This document shows positions 34,653 through 46,700 of a DNA stretch of 64,000 bases, piece after piece (position 1 is the stretch's first letter; each line of letters begins with the position of its first letter). Where the stretch lies: the NCBI RefSeq assembly GCF_964340395.1, contig NC_135551.1:14894503-14958502 (forward strand), written 5' to 3'. This DNA is from Glandiceps talaboti. Lineage: Eukaryota > Hemichordata > Enteropneusta > Spengelidae. The position numbers and the translations under genes are program-made. The notes below the pieces were generated by a model. It had not been told where the DNA came from. It ran no database searches and saw only the letters and a program-made list of their open reading frames with translations.

Positions 34653-37321
34653 TACCGTTAAAGTCATATTATAAGCCGCATACATATTAAAAGCCGCACC
34701 CCTACTTGGAGGCGCTGGCTTTGAGGGTACATCAAACATTTTGTGAATAATAGAAAGTACGTATTATAAGTCGCACCCCTACTTCACAGCTAGCTTCACC
34801 CCATTTGCACCAAAACAATAGTAACGACGCATTCAAGTGTAATACTTTTTGTTTAAAATTTGAATACAAAGTATCACTTTACTTAGTGTATGTACCGCCT
34901 CTTCACACGCACAAGAAGGGTGTCGCAATCCCTTCCTTTCGGCAGGGAGCGGGACATTTACACCTATCGTACCGATAAAGTAACGCACTGTATATCAAAA
35001 GAAGGGTGTCGCAATCCCTTCCTTTCGGCAGGGAGCGGGACATTTACACCTATCGTACCGATAAAGTTTTGTGGCTGCCGATCACATCCCGGGTACAAGA
35101 AGCCGCTTCGTACTTCTTCACACTTGTTAGAACTATTTACGAATCATTAATAAATGGTGATAATGTATTCAAAAATTTCTTTAAATACTGGATTTATCGG
35201 ACAGAAAGTCACATTTCCACAGTGTTCGATCACAGTGAAACATACAACTGCTTACTACGTAAACTATATAATCGTTACTAGTAATACTACCGTCCGAATC
35301 TACGTCTACTATCATCAACATGCCGAAGGAAAACATCGCTCCACGTTCCCGTTCCCGTAGGATGGCCTACGATGCATCATTCAAGTTGAAGGTTCTTTCG
35401 AAGGCTGTCGAGTACGGCAGTAATCGAAAGGCAGCTTCGTTCTTTGGGGTCAATGAGAAGCAAGTTAGGGACTGGATGAAGAAGAAGGACCAGTTGGCTG
35501 TAGCGGCGAGGTCAGCGAAGCGACTTGGGGGTGGTGGAAGACCGGTCACAGACAGTGCGATGGATAGTCAACTCATCGACTGGATTGATGGTCAGCGTAA
35601 GAATGGCAACGCCGTCACTGGGAAACAGTTGCAACGACAAGCTATCAGAATGGCAAATGATCGTGGTTCAGCTGCCTTCAAAGCTTCAGATGGTTGGCTG
35701 CGTTCATTCAAGCGTCGTCACAGTCTGTCCACTAGAAAAAAGACGTCACTGGGCCAGAAGTTACCGCCAGATTACGAAGAGAAAATTATTCTATTTCACC
35801 GATTTGTCATCCAGTTAAGAGATAAACACCAGTATGAACTCTCCGACATTTACAATATGGATGAAACACCCCTGCGTTTCGATATGCCTGGCGAAAGGAC
35901 ATTAGAGCGATCCGGTGCCAAGTCAGTGCATATAAAAACAACGGGGTCAGAGAAAAAGGGCTTCACCGCCGTGTTGACAGTTGCTGCAGACGGTACCAAG
36001 CTAGCACCAACCATCATTTTCAAGGGGAAGAGGGACCAGAGTCACCTATCGATACAAGAGAAGCTAAGAGTTCGTGTTCAAGAGAAAGGCTATATTGATG
36101 AAAAAGGTGAGTTTCAATTTATAACATGTGTTTCATGTACCATTCTGTTCAGCTGTGATCACGAGCAAAGCATGGAGTTGTTTACATCGACGTGTTCTCA
36201 GTGCATGCAGTGGGCCTTATATCATATACAATGTATGATAATTATATGCTAATGTTTCGTGACGTTTCATGACGTGTATGCGTAACGGCCAATAATCGTT
36301 CGACGATCATTTAAATTTGTTTACGAGGTCATGAACGCAGTTCACCTTTCAACTTACGATGTCAATTTGGCGCTCCTTGCAATCGACCCAAACACTGATT
36401 TATACCGCCAAATCTTTCAACCTATATTTTTTCTGAACACGATCGTTTCAAAATATATGACATCGTTGTGTTTCTACCATTCCACAGGCTGCATTGACTA
36501 CATCAGGAGAACCTTCCCAAGACTGAATGAAGATCGGCGGCGTCTACTTGTTTGGGATTCCTGTAGGGTTCATCTTACGGAAAGAGTAAAAGATGAGTTG
36601 CGTGACCGTAACATCGATGTTGCTGTCATTCCGGGCGGCCTTACCCCTCTCCTCCAGCCACTGGATGTTGGGTGTAACAAGCCTGTAAAAGACTCATTAA
36701 AAGACCTGTGGGACGAGTGGATGAAGAACGGAGAGGCAGAGTACACGCCAAGTGGGAAGAGGAGATGTCCAAGTAGGGAGATGGTGTTACAGTGGGTGCT
36801 GTCAGCGTGGGAAGATCTGAGTCCATCAACGGTGATACGGTCATTTTTGAAATGTGGAATTTCAAATCGTCCAGATGGGACAGAAGATGACCTCGTCTAC
36901 GATGATTTAAGTACAGATGATGAGTCTGAGATAGATGAAGATCTGGCGGACCGTATTGCAGACATATTTGATTCAGACATAGAGTAACTTCGTCATGAGT
37001 ATGGTGTGTACAGTAGTGATACAGTACACTGAGTCAAACGGCCCTTTTCAGGGCCAACACATCCTCCAAAAAGAGATACCAAAAACCACACTTATAATTT
37101 CATTCTTACACTTTGAAACTTCATAATAAAGTTTTCATATTGTGTTACAGATGTCCATTTTTCCATAACCGAGAGTTCGGGTGAATTTGTACCACATCCA
37201 CATTTGGAAAAATTGAAAAGTCTATATTATAAGTCGCACCCCTAGTTCAAGAAAAAAAATTGGTTCTTTATTTTGCAACATTGTAACATAAGCCGCGGCT
37301 TATAATATGACTTTAACGGTA
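34653..37321 (+). mobile_element. Tigger/pogo-like DNA transposon, complete
   Basis: A 2.67-kb element flanked by TA on each side. It has perfect 25-bp terminal inverted repeats beginning CCGTTAAAGTCATATTATAA, and GCCGC/GTCGCACCCCTA subrepeats just inside both ends. A 66-bp block (GAAGGGTGTCGCAATCCCTT onward) is duplicated at 34914 and 35003. It carries one transposase gene on the plus strand with a single intron. TA target duplication and the DDE_1/CENP-B-type protein define the pogo/Tigger branch of Tc1/mariner. Perfect termini and open reading frame suggest recent activity. Confidence 0.88.
35320..36987 (+). CDS. Tigger/pogo-family transposase with one intron, 428 aa
   Basis: Cut-and-paste transposase. 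Exon 1 is 35320-36106 and exon 2 is 36488-36987. The intron 36107-36487 has GTGAGT and CCACAG ends and joins the frame in phase 1 (787 + 500 nt = 429 codons with stop). The N-terminus has a basic psq/CENP-B-type helix-turn-helix (SFKLKVLSKAVEYGSNRKAA, FGVNEKQVRDWMKK). A second CENP-B DNA-binding helix-turn-helix follows (GWLRSFKRRHSLSTR). The DDE domain shows the three acidic residues in YNMDETPL, LLVWDSC and LLQPLDVG. The C-terminal tail is strongly acidic. Without the intron, the N- and C-terminal parts lie in different frames separated by stops, so splicing or two separate pieces is required; I favour splicing because both boundaries fall in a conserved block. Closest relatives are probably the POGK/JRK/TIGD-type proteins. 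Confidence 0.85.
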
Positions 37322-37426
37322 GTCTGTATGGTATGTCATGTCAGGGCGCCCTCACACATTGGCCAAACGCCTTTCACAAGCAAAGCCATTGAGGGCCAAG
37401 CCACACGACATATTTTACAACCTACA
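37321..37426. mobile_element. family D palindromic element beside Tigger
   Basis: AGTCTGTATGGTATGTCATG, GGGCGCCCTCACACATTGG, CCATTGAGGGCC, then CACGACATATTTTACAACCT. It is an eroded family D copy immediately right of the Tigger target site, so the Tigger element may have inserted at its edge TA. Confidence 0.6.
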
Positions 37427-37724
37427 TGTAGTGTCCAGTGATTTGCAAAGCTTTACTTTGCATAGCTTAAATGATTTTTGCATTTTTCATGACTTACTTC
37501 TGGGCCATGATTTTATGATTGTATCTAAGACTTTATTTCTGTAATCTGTGTAAAACCTTGCGTTTTTTGCATGAATAGTTTGCAATAGGTATCAATAGTT
37601 TTCAAAAGGTACCTCCATTTTAATAGTAAGTGCATGTTGTATTTTTATCTAAAAATGAAAATTTTTATTAATATCAAATGTCTTTCAACTTAGGAACATA
37701 GAGGGGGAAATCCATTCTGGCCCC

Positions 37725-37915
37725 AGTAGCTGTAACCATGACAATCAGGCTATTGTATTGTGTAGCTGTAACCATGACAGTCAGGCTATGTATTTGTATT
37801 GTGTAGCTGTAACCATGACAGTCAGCGTATTGTATTGTGTAGCTGTAACCATGACAGTCAGGCTATTGTATTGTGTAGCTGTAACCATGACAGTCAGCGT
37901 ATTGTATTGTGTGTC
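37725..37915. repeat. ~40-bp minisatellite
   Basis: About five tandem units of GTAGCTGTAACCATGACAGT plus CAGGCTATTGTATTGT, 39-47 bp each, ending at the TTAA that begins the next MITE. Confidence 0.85.
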
Positions 37916-37917
37916 CG

Positions 37918-38277
37918 TTAAAGCTGCACTGGCTGCATCTTGAGTATTATATTTTCGATCAGAAAACCAACACTATATGCACTGAAATTTGTTAAAATAC
38001 CAATAATAAGACATAATTGTACATGTCAATTAGAGGTCTTTCAGTAGTACATGTATAGTAATAACAGTTGAAATTATGATTCCTTGGGGTGCTGATTTTT
38101 TTTTTTTAGTACAGACCCAAAAATCAATTTGAGTGAATATATTGCATCATACATCTACTGTTACACAAGTATGTTTTCCAACATGTGTTTCAATACTGTT
38201 CATGGTGTACAATATTACGAGTAAGTCTAACAAAACAGTTTTGTAAAAAGTTCAAGTTGCAGCAAGTGCACCTTTAA
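37918..38277. mobile_element. TTAA MITE (family A)
   Basis: A 360-bp element. The left end is TTAA plus AGCTGCACTGGCTGCA. The right end is TGCAGCAAGTGCACCT plus TTAA, its inverse. The internal sequence (TTAAAATACCAATAATAAGA, TTCAATACTGTTCATGGTGT) is shared with 41950-42300 and 28768-29310. It is non-coding. Confidence 0.75.
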
Positions 38278-38902
38278 AGCAGGCCTATTGTAAATACACA
38301 TTCTACAACCCAACTGATTGAGCTGTAGGCAAGAATGTAGAACAGTGGGCTGACTGGAAATATATACATAAGCCCCCCCCCCCCCCCCCCCAAAAAAAAA
38401 TTGTTTCTGGTCAGGACAGTTTGTCTAAAATGTTGTGGCAACAAATTAAAAAAAAAAATTAAAAGCTCAACAAACCTATCACTCAGTCTACTATTTATGG
38501 CAGTTACTGTTCTTTTCATTAGTACTTTAGGGCAAGGTGTGTATGTGGGGCAGATATCATTTGCAGTTGTCTTCACTGAAGTAGGGAGGGTTATTTTTAT
38601 CTTTACCCACGGATCTGCAGACTGCATGGGCCGAACATGCACACAAAAAAAGACCAACGCAGGGGTATTGAAGTGATGCACATGCTGACCAGAAACAATT
38701 CTTTCTCTTTTTTGGCCCAAGAATAAATATTTTTGGACTCTCAGTTTATGTTAAATATTAAATATTGCCACTTGCAGTCAGAAAATTAGTCTGAATAATC
38801 CCAAACTATATGCCAACATCTCGTTAGTATCGTGAGGGATGTACTGTAATGAATGTATCTGAAAGTTATTAATAGTGATTGTCATTCACAGTAAAAACTT
38901 AC
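38278..38902. other. intergenic with poly-C run
   Basis: Contains a C homopolymer followed by A homopolymer near 38373-38400. Open frames cross on both strands without recognisable similarity. Nothing else is supported. Confidence 0.4.
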
Positions 38903-39235
38903 TGTAGATAGCTCCTGGGGCTTTGTAATCATACTTGGTTTTCTGAGAATTATCCAATACCTTGATTGGGAGGAACACAGTGTGACGAGTTTTAACAGCA
39001 ATGCACTGAGTATATTTTATCTACTTACATACTTACAAATAACAAATATAGCAATTGTGAAAATAGATAGTGTTTGTATTACAAGGGACTCCATTGTGGA
39101 ATTAGTATTGTTAATTGTATTCAGACCATTTCCTAATCTAGCTGCTAGTGCTAGACCATTAGGCAATTCTTCTAACTTTAAAAATGACCAGAAGTCACAT
39201 AGTGCTGAAGGTGTTGTCGAGTTCTTGCCCGAGAG
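38903..39235 (-). CDS. possible two-exon fragment of an unidentified gene
   Basis: On the minus strand, 39083-39235 (acceptor GTGCAG, weak donor GTAATA) and 38903-39005 (acceptor ACTCAG, strong donor GTAAGT) are open in phase-compatible frames, 51 codons then 34 codons plus one base. The predicted peptide includes LPNGLALAARLGNGLN and AVKTRHTVFLPIKVLD. I do not recognise the family, and no upstream or downstream exon was found. A plus-strand open frame of 124 codons overlaps (38982-39356), so coding status is uncertain. It could be a remnant of a transposon gene, a pseudogene or chance. Confidence 0.25.
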
Positions 39236-39356
39236 CTGCACAATAGAGGTACTATCATCCTTAACCTTAGTTCAGCCACCTTCTGCATGCAGGTCTGAGC
39301 CCTACTACAAGACTAAGCATTTCCAACCTTTGCATATTTATATCAGTCTCCGTTGA

Positions 39357-41813
39357 CCAGTGTGCCATCCAATTTAAAAAAAAAAAAAAAAACTATTTTC
39401 TTTGTTATGAGTCACAATTAGGTTTAACTCTGATTCCGATAGTGAACACCAACTATGATGGGTCTCAAGAAACTGACTGTGTGTTGAGTAAAGTCATGAT
39501 GTTGACCAAGATTGAATGATTGATATTTTAATAACACACCCAGACAAAATTCTATATCGGGTAATGAGAATTTAACGGTGGTTTAAAGTTGCAGTAGCAC
39601 ATCTATTTTCACATTTGCTGTCAAAGAAATACAAGTGTATCAACCATCACAGAAATATCAAATATAACACTAGTCATATTTCCATCCTCATCACTTAATT
39701 AAACAAAATCAAATTCTTGATATTATAAATTTAAACCATAAATTAACCGAATTTTGCATCTAGTCTATAGATAACAAAAAGAATGAATTAATAAGCTACC
39801 ATTCACTGCCATTACCCCTCAGGATGTTTTTCTAAGTTTGTCATTTTATTGCAGTTTGTGTTGAAGTGTTTTTGTATTTGCTATTTATAATGATATTAAA
39901 CATATAGACTGTTACATGTGGTGTGTATGTCTCTTTATTTCACATTGTAGTATGTGAAGGTATGTATACTCCTAACAGCGACTGTGGTTGGAATTGTACA
40001 GGTCTGTAGCACACTTAGTTTTTCATTATTTCACATCCTTTTTATTGTGCTTCTACTCAGTTTATTTGGATTGTCAATGACTTGTACATGATGTACCAGT
40101 ATATCTCTACACTACTAGACCTTCTGAAATACTCCTGTACGTGAAGCACTTTTTACCCATGTATCTCAACAACATAGCTTTGTTCTCAATCTCTTAAATA
40201 TTCTTGAGCGCAAAAGACATCAATAGTTCATCCATATTTGTGCATTCGGTGCTCCCCCTTCCCCCCTTCCCCTCACCAAGCACATCAACAACTTGGTGTA
40301 ACACTTCCCAGAGTTTAAGTTAACTGACATCCTATGTTGAAATGGGTACAAAAGGGAGATCAGTTCAGACATGATATCCAATCACATGGGGTAGGGGATA
40401 CCAACTACAAGTAACATTATATTGGTGAAGGTAATTTCAGGTTTATGGAGAAACCAGGGCGGGCGATGCAATTTGTGTAGAATAACTTGCATGCCATTCA
40501 TTGGTACTTTTTAAGTTGCCAGATTCAAAGATTGTTAGAACTGTCCTGCATATGAAGACACAACAGATGGTGTCGAGATAATTTGCCAATTTGGAATTTA
40601 AAAGTTACTATTGTACGAGATGTTACAAAACAAATCTTGGTCTGCCAGTTGTTACCCTGGCAGATACAACAGTGATAATCTCTATTGAATGGACGTTGGT
40701 TTAATTATAGTCTCAGTAGGGAGGTGTCCCAGAAAACGACTTTATTTAGAGTTTTATGAACTTGCAGTGCTGTTTTGGGACTTCCAATGTTTACACTATC
40801 TTGATCACAGGGTGATTAGAATAGCACAACAGAGGAACCACTATCACCCACTTGTGTAATCTACCACATTGAAGATTTAGTTTGCATCTCTCTCAGTAAA
40901 GTGAAGGCTGGCTTACCAGTGTCGTATGTGTTGCATATCTTCTTGTTGTCCATTCAATACACATCCTAATTACCTGCCTCAAATATCAGACTTTTGAATT
41001 TTTATATTCACACTTTATTCTGAGGTTTTATAGCAAATTTACATAACTACAAGAAATTCTGACATACATGTATGGTTGCTACTTGTAATCTACAGTTAAG
41101 AGGGACTTTCCAAGTTGCAGTTTACTTCTACAATCCATCCAATCCTGGCTGAGACATTGCAATATTGCCCCTACTTGTATTGCAAGCCAACACAGACACA
41201 AACTCAAACTACTATAGCAACAGGTTGATTAGCCTGAATGATTTGGTCATTTCTGCTAAAAAAAAAATAATGTGCAGTTCTGATTACACTCCATTTTAGA
41301 ATAGGTGGGATAGGTAGATTTTTTTTATTGTATTTTTTTTTTACACACGAGTGTCTGTCTACTTCAGGTGGTTCCGTTTTCCATTGTTTTCCATATGGTC
41401 TCTGTGTTATTCTCTCATCAGATGTACAACCATTACAGATTGGAAGAACAGTTTTATAGTGTCTTTTTAAGTTGATGTCAATTTTCGCATCCACTATGAT
41501 TTCCCGCAAATCTTCACAATTTTCACGGTTATTACTTTTTTCTCAAATAAGTAAAAAAAAAAAATAGTCTAGGGTCGGCAGTGAAAAGCTAGGTGGGCAA
41601 CGGGTAACCAGAACCACACAATTTTTTTCATCAGGCCTTATGTAGTCAATGTGGGTAGCAAGTGAATACATAAGTGAACCAACGACTGGACCTTTCAGTC
41701 TATAGGTCAATATAAGCAGTCTGTTGGATCTTGATGCACTTCCACTCACAGTAGGATGATAATTCTGATAGTTAAAGTTTCTCAAGTGGAGGTATATTCA
41801 ACCTCTTTCTGTA
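39357..41813. other. intergenic HDAC8-PAXBP1 interval, part
   Basis: Mostly AT-rich unique sequence. The minus strand at 41204-41785 has two long open stretches in a row, broken by a poly-A tract near 41550, with protein-like composition (for example LKGPVVGSLMYSLATHIDYI and VLPICNGCTSDERITQ). They were not identified and could be a decayed mobile-element gene. Otherwise I see nothing annotatable. Confidence 0.35.
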
Positions 41814-41949
41814 TTAAAGCTGCACTGGCTGCAACTGGGATTGAGGTATCAAAGACATTGTATCTGCTAATTAGTGGTCAATATTATCCGTAGGTGGTGT
41901 TCAAAGTTCAAATTTTGAGCAAAAGCTTGGTTTTGAATCTGTCACCATG

Positions 41950-42300
41950 TTAAAACTGCACTAGTTTGTAACTGTAGTATCGTTTTTCGATCAGACAACC
42001 ACAATCTATTCACTAAAAAGTGTTAAAATACCAATAATCAGATATTGTTAGTCAGTGGTCGATCTTATCCATTAGTACTGTCATAATAGGTTTAATCATA
42101 ATCTCCATTGAGGGCACCGATTTTTGGGTATGGACCTAAAAATCATTTTGATATGATTTATCAAGTATACAGCTACAAAACACATGGTCACTTATAGGTG
42201 ATTCAATACTGTTCAGAGTGTGCGATATTATGAGTATGTTATTGTATCTAGCAAAACATTTTCAAAAAAATATGTTCAGTCTCAGCTAGTACAGCTTTAA
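41950..42300. mobile_element. TTAA MITE (family A), complete copy
   Basis: A 351-bp element bounded by TTAA. The left terminus is AACTGCACTAG and the inverse of the right terminus is AGCTGTACTAG. A partial copy (TTAAAGCTGCACTGGCTGCA) starts at about 41813 just upstream. There is no open frame; the TTAA target points to piggyBac-type mobilisation. Confidence 0.75.
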
Positions 42301-42789
42301 CACAATCTTGATTACAGGTTGATTATATCCACAAAACGAAGACACTGCTATCATTCACCTGTGTAGTCTACCACATGCAACAACAGTTTTAGTTTGTGTC
42401 TATCTTAGTTTGCTGATAGTTTACTCTCCCTACTAATACATACAACAAGGGATATTAACACTTTCATCAGCAATATTGGGATTCTGAAGGGGCTTGGCCA
42501 AACATTCACTCGTGTAGAAATACAGCATATGATATCTGTGTTAGTTTATTCATAGTTTTGTTTGGACAGGATTACATGAAAGTGTTTTCAATCATACAAC
42601 TGATTGATCTGTAGTACTTGCATTGATCTGATTGTCAATGATGCCATCATTTAGTCCTGCATGTCACTCAACTTACTATGTTTGGGCAATGTTTACAACA
42701 TAAAATAAGTTAATCAGGTAATCAATTCTAAATGAAATTCATGTGAAAATCAAGTCATGTGTAGGCCAATATAGTATAAGTTTACAATA

Positions 42790-43760
42790 ACTTAATGCAG
42801 GCAAACTCCGTGGTCCATATCATACCAATCTACCAACTTTACCTTACACATTCATCTCTGATGGTTTAGTCCCATAGTTTATCATGGTCAACTCCTTCAC
42901 AGTAAGGGTGAGTAAACTAGATGGGCTACATCATACCAATCTGCCAATTCTACCCTACACATCTGTCTCTGATGGTTTCGTCCCACAGTTTAACATGATT
43001 GGACTGCACTGCAATATGTGTACCCACTCTACCCCGTGTTTGTATCTTTTGATGGTTTAATCTAGTGGTAAACAATAGCTTACTGGGCTAATGCATACTA
43101 TAGGGGTGTCAAGTCACAATACTCATTAACTTTGTTTCCTCTACACCAAGTAATTCTTTATCCTATTCTATCCTATGGATTTGTCTCTGATGTTTTAACC
43201 TAAGGGTTAACAATCGATGGACCAGTTCATACTACTAATGTAATGCAATAAGGGGATTGAGAGTAGGAACATTACTTCATCTTAATGCACACTCTGTACT
43301 TTTGATAGACAACTTTCTCTCGATGTACTCGCTTGTACTTTGGTAGATCACTTTATCTTGATGCAATTGCTGCACTTTGCACATGTGTCTGCAATGACTA
43401 AATCAACAACCTGGCAAACAGATGGACTGGGAGACTTCACTGAAATGTGGGTGATCACATTCAGAACTAAGTCCCCTCTCTATTTTCATTTCATGAATTG
43501 TTACTGATAGTTTCATTCAAAAGTTTGTTAGAGATGGACCAGTTAATTCCACTTTAGTAGGGTTGAGCAGATATCCTGCTCCACCCTAAACACTTGTCTC
43601 ATATGATTGAATCCAATACAGTCTACAAAGGATGAACTGGGTTAATTCCACTGGAATCGGGGTGAGAGTCAATTGACAATGTGTGCTACCCTAAACACTC
43701 TTCTCACGATGGTTTATTCCTGTAGTCTAGAATGAATAAACTGGGTAATTCCATTGCAAT
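42790..43760. repeat. degenerate ~110-130-bp tandem repeat near the PAXBP1 3' end
   Basis: Blocks such as CATACCAATCTACCAACTTT, CTCTGATGGTTTAGTCCCA, TAGTTTATCATGG and GTGAGTAAACT recur about seven or eight times with strong divergence (for example at 42830, 42935, 43035, 43175, 43600 and 43700). It is an old satellite-like array downstream of, and probably partly within, the PAXBP1 3' untranslated region. Confidence 0.65.
43713..43718 (-). terminator. candidate PAXBP1 polyadenylation signal
   Basis: AATAAA on the minus strand, 75 bp past the PAXBP1 stop codon. This is a sequence match only; no transcript evidence. Confidence 0.35.
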
Positions 43761-43792
43761 TCAGGTGAGTAGATTTACAAGTTGTGTCATAG

Positions 43793-46700
43793 TCATATTT
43801 TGGCAAACATTGACTGCATGTCTTTAAGGCTGTATTCACTAGCTATAGATAATGCATGGTCCATTGCATGAACATTCACCAACAGCTTTATAACGGTCTT
43901 CATTGTTTCTCTGTAAAAGGACAAAATATTTCCATTTGAATGATTATACCATGAACAAACCATTTAGAACAAAAAATATGGAATATATACTCTGGTCGTT
44001 CTAGGTCACGACAACATGCATCTATGTCATGACAACACATGCATTACATCACTGGTTCTGCTGTGTTCGAAATATGAGACAAAACGTCAAAATTACAATT
44101 ACTTTAACTAATTTTTCTATGATATAATTACTGGTGCTGGTATAATTATTATGTTATTCATCAATATTTTTCTTCATTCAACCGGAAAATACTCATGACG
44201 TAATAAGGGTTGTCACTACTCGTCTATTGACTCTTAGCGACAAAGACCCCTTAGGTCACTCGTATTTTCCTTGGCTGAACGAAGAAAATTATTGGGGAAT
44301 AACATCTAATTACGTCTTGGGGAATATTTAACACCAGTTACACTGTAGCACATACCCAATGCTGCCAGAAGTGATTCAATATACAATGCATACTGCAAGC
44401 TTTATGTAAATCGAGGTCACTATGGGTCACTAGTCCATAACATGTGACATGATCTAAGCCAATCACTGAAGGCTGTATGAAAACAATGTCTTATAATGTA
44501 TGCTAGTACTTCAGACTTCAAAATGATAACTGCAGCAAAATTCTATAACTAAATTCACAATATTTGAGAGAATACTTACTTTGTTCTCCTCTTATCAATG
44601 TCCGATCCACCAGCTGCATTTAAATGCACAGTACTGACTGTATGCTGTAAATACCGACAAAGATTTTCTAATTGTCTCAGTGTTGAGTCACCCTCTAAGT
44701 TGGCAAACCACTGTCTTGGGAATGTAGACACAATCTGTAAATACAAGGTTAAAGATATATAATATATACATGTATATACATATATACAATGAAACTGTAA
44801 CTGATGTTTTTTTCTCAAAACATTTTTGAGACTCAAAATATTTTTGCTAAAATTTGGAAAACCTGAGACGGAAATTTAATAAAAGATATACATGTATACA
44901 CAATGAAACTGTAAATGGCATTTTTTTTCTCAAAACATTTTTGCTAACTCATAATATTTTTGCTAAAATTTGGAAACCCTAGGGTGGAAAATTTGATAAA
45001 ATTTGCATTATTCCAATACCATAATGACAATAGTAAAGATACAGACAGATAGGAACAAAAATATATTTATTACATTTAAGTTGTCAAACTATGGGAGTAG
45101 AGTGTAAAATTCATCCTCACGTACAATTGTTAGCTTATGATTATAAACAAGAGCACCCACCAACAAAGAGGAATCTTTCTGTCTAACTCTAGGAGTTGGT
45201 CACAGGTTTTGAATTCCAGTTGGCCCTATCCACCAGTGACCAGCATCAGCAGAACCCTGGGGGAGTTACAGTACACTTACCCGTTGACATTTTGTGATAC
45301 TTTCTTCATTGACATCAGAGTTTTGTAAAGATAGTAGTAGGTACCTATTCAGTAAACCATCTAGAGCCAGTTCTTGTAGAACACTTGATGACACTATACC
45401 ATTCCATAACAGAATATCACCTAATAACTGGAGATGAAATGTAAATCTGATAAAATTCTATGCAACCAACAAGTTATCTATATAAAGTATAAAGTATTTG
45501 TACTAAGAATGGAAGCTATGTTAGGAGTACGTAACATACACTTTTATCTTGCATTTCTTCTTTCTCTCTTCTGATTTCAACAGATGAATTTGTTTAGACT
45601 CTCTCCCCAGTCCTCGGGAGCATTGCTATTAGCTGCTTTGTATATGTAATATCTACCAAATAATTGTACTGGAATATCCTTGTCTTGTGGGCCCTCATCG
45701 ACTACATAGGGCTAATCATTTGTTTACGTAATGTTGCAGTAACTCATCCAACAAATTATAAGCCCTTCCTAGTCAATGAGGGCCCACAGTACAAGGATAT
45801 TCAGGTACAAGGATATTCAGGTACAATGATGTGGTAGATATTGGTACGTACAAAACAGTCCTTTCAGAGACTTGATGCTCCGGGGACTGTGAGAGAGTCT
45901 AGAATTTGTTATGTATTGTTTTTCACTTAGATTGTACAAATATTTCTAACTATAAGAGAATATTTACCCTTTGTAAAATATGACATTTTAATATAAATAA
46001 ATTATGTAGTTACCACTAAGATTAAAATGTCAACAGAAGGAAATGATTGTGACGATATATGTCAGTATATGAGATTTCACAACTACTTTATGAAACAAGA
46101 TTGTACATGATATCTGCTAGACAAACGAGTACCATATTAATAAAACACATTTTTCTGATGAAAAGATGATGATTTGACATACCTTAACACATGACCAAAA
46201 CTGTCTTTGAAGGAAAGTGTTGGCACCTGATGCCTTGTTTTCAAGCAAACTGTAATAAAAAGGAATCAAACAGTATTATATTGACTAGATCATACATGTA
46301 TGTGCTGATTCATCATGGACGCCCTACTGAAATAAAATTTTACAACTAATGGTACCTGACAAAGACATCAATTTGGTATTTAACGCTAGTTGAGAAAGGC
46401 CAATGTTACATTTCATTCTAATGTTTACAATTAAGGATGACATGCATGTTCTGAGGTTATTTTTGTCGAAAAAAATGTTTTTACCAACTCTTGACCTTTG
46501 AACATTCATCTCATCCATAATCACACTCATTTTACATTCAATTCAATAATTATGTAAAATGTTAAAAGTCTCAAACTTCGAGGATGAGATCACATTATTT
46601 TCTAACATGTTTTTCTAGAACTTTTGTTTCACATAGTATGTTTAATATATCGGTATGGACGATAACTAGTTATGGCATGTACAGAAAGACAAAAGTATTG

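Noticed and set aside
36107-36487. Transposase broken into two pseudogene fragments
   Set aside because: The gap has GT and AG borders and joining preserves phase within a conserved region, so an intron explains it better; copy comparison would settle it.
38274-38720. 148-codon minus-strand open frame
   Set aside because: It contains a Gly run from the poly-C tract and no recognisable domain; composition looks random.
39083-39235. Candidate last exon of PAXBP1
   Set aside because: The phase does not join to exon 44580-44734, and a perfectly matching final exon was found at 43793-43910.
38982-39356. 124-codon plus-strand open frame
   Set aside because: It is not similar to any family I know, has no supported splice context, and overlaps the slightly better minus-strand exon pair; coding status is unresolved.
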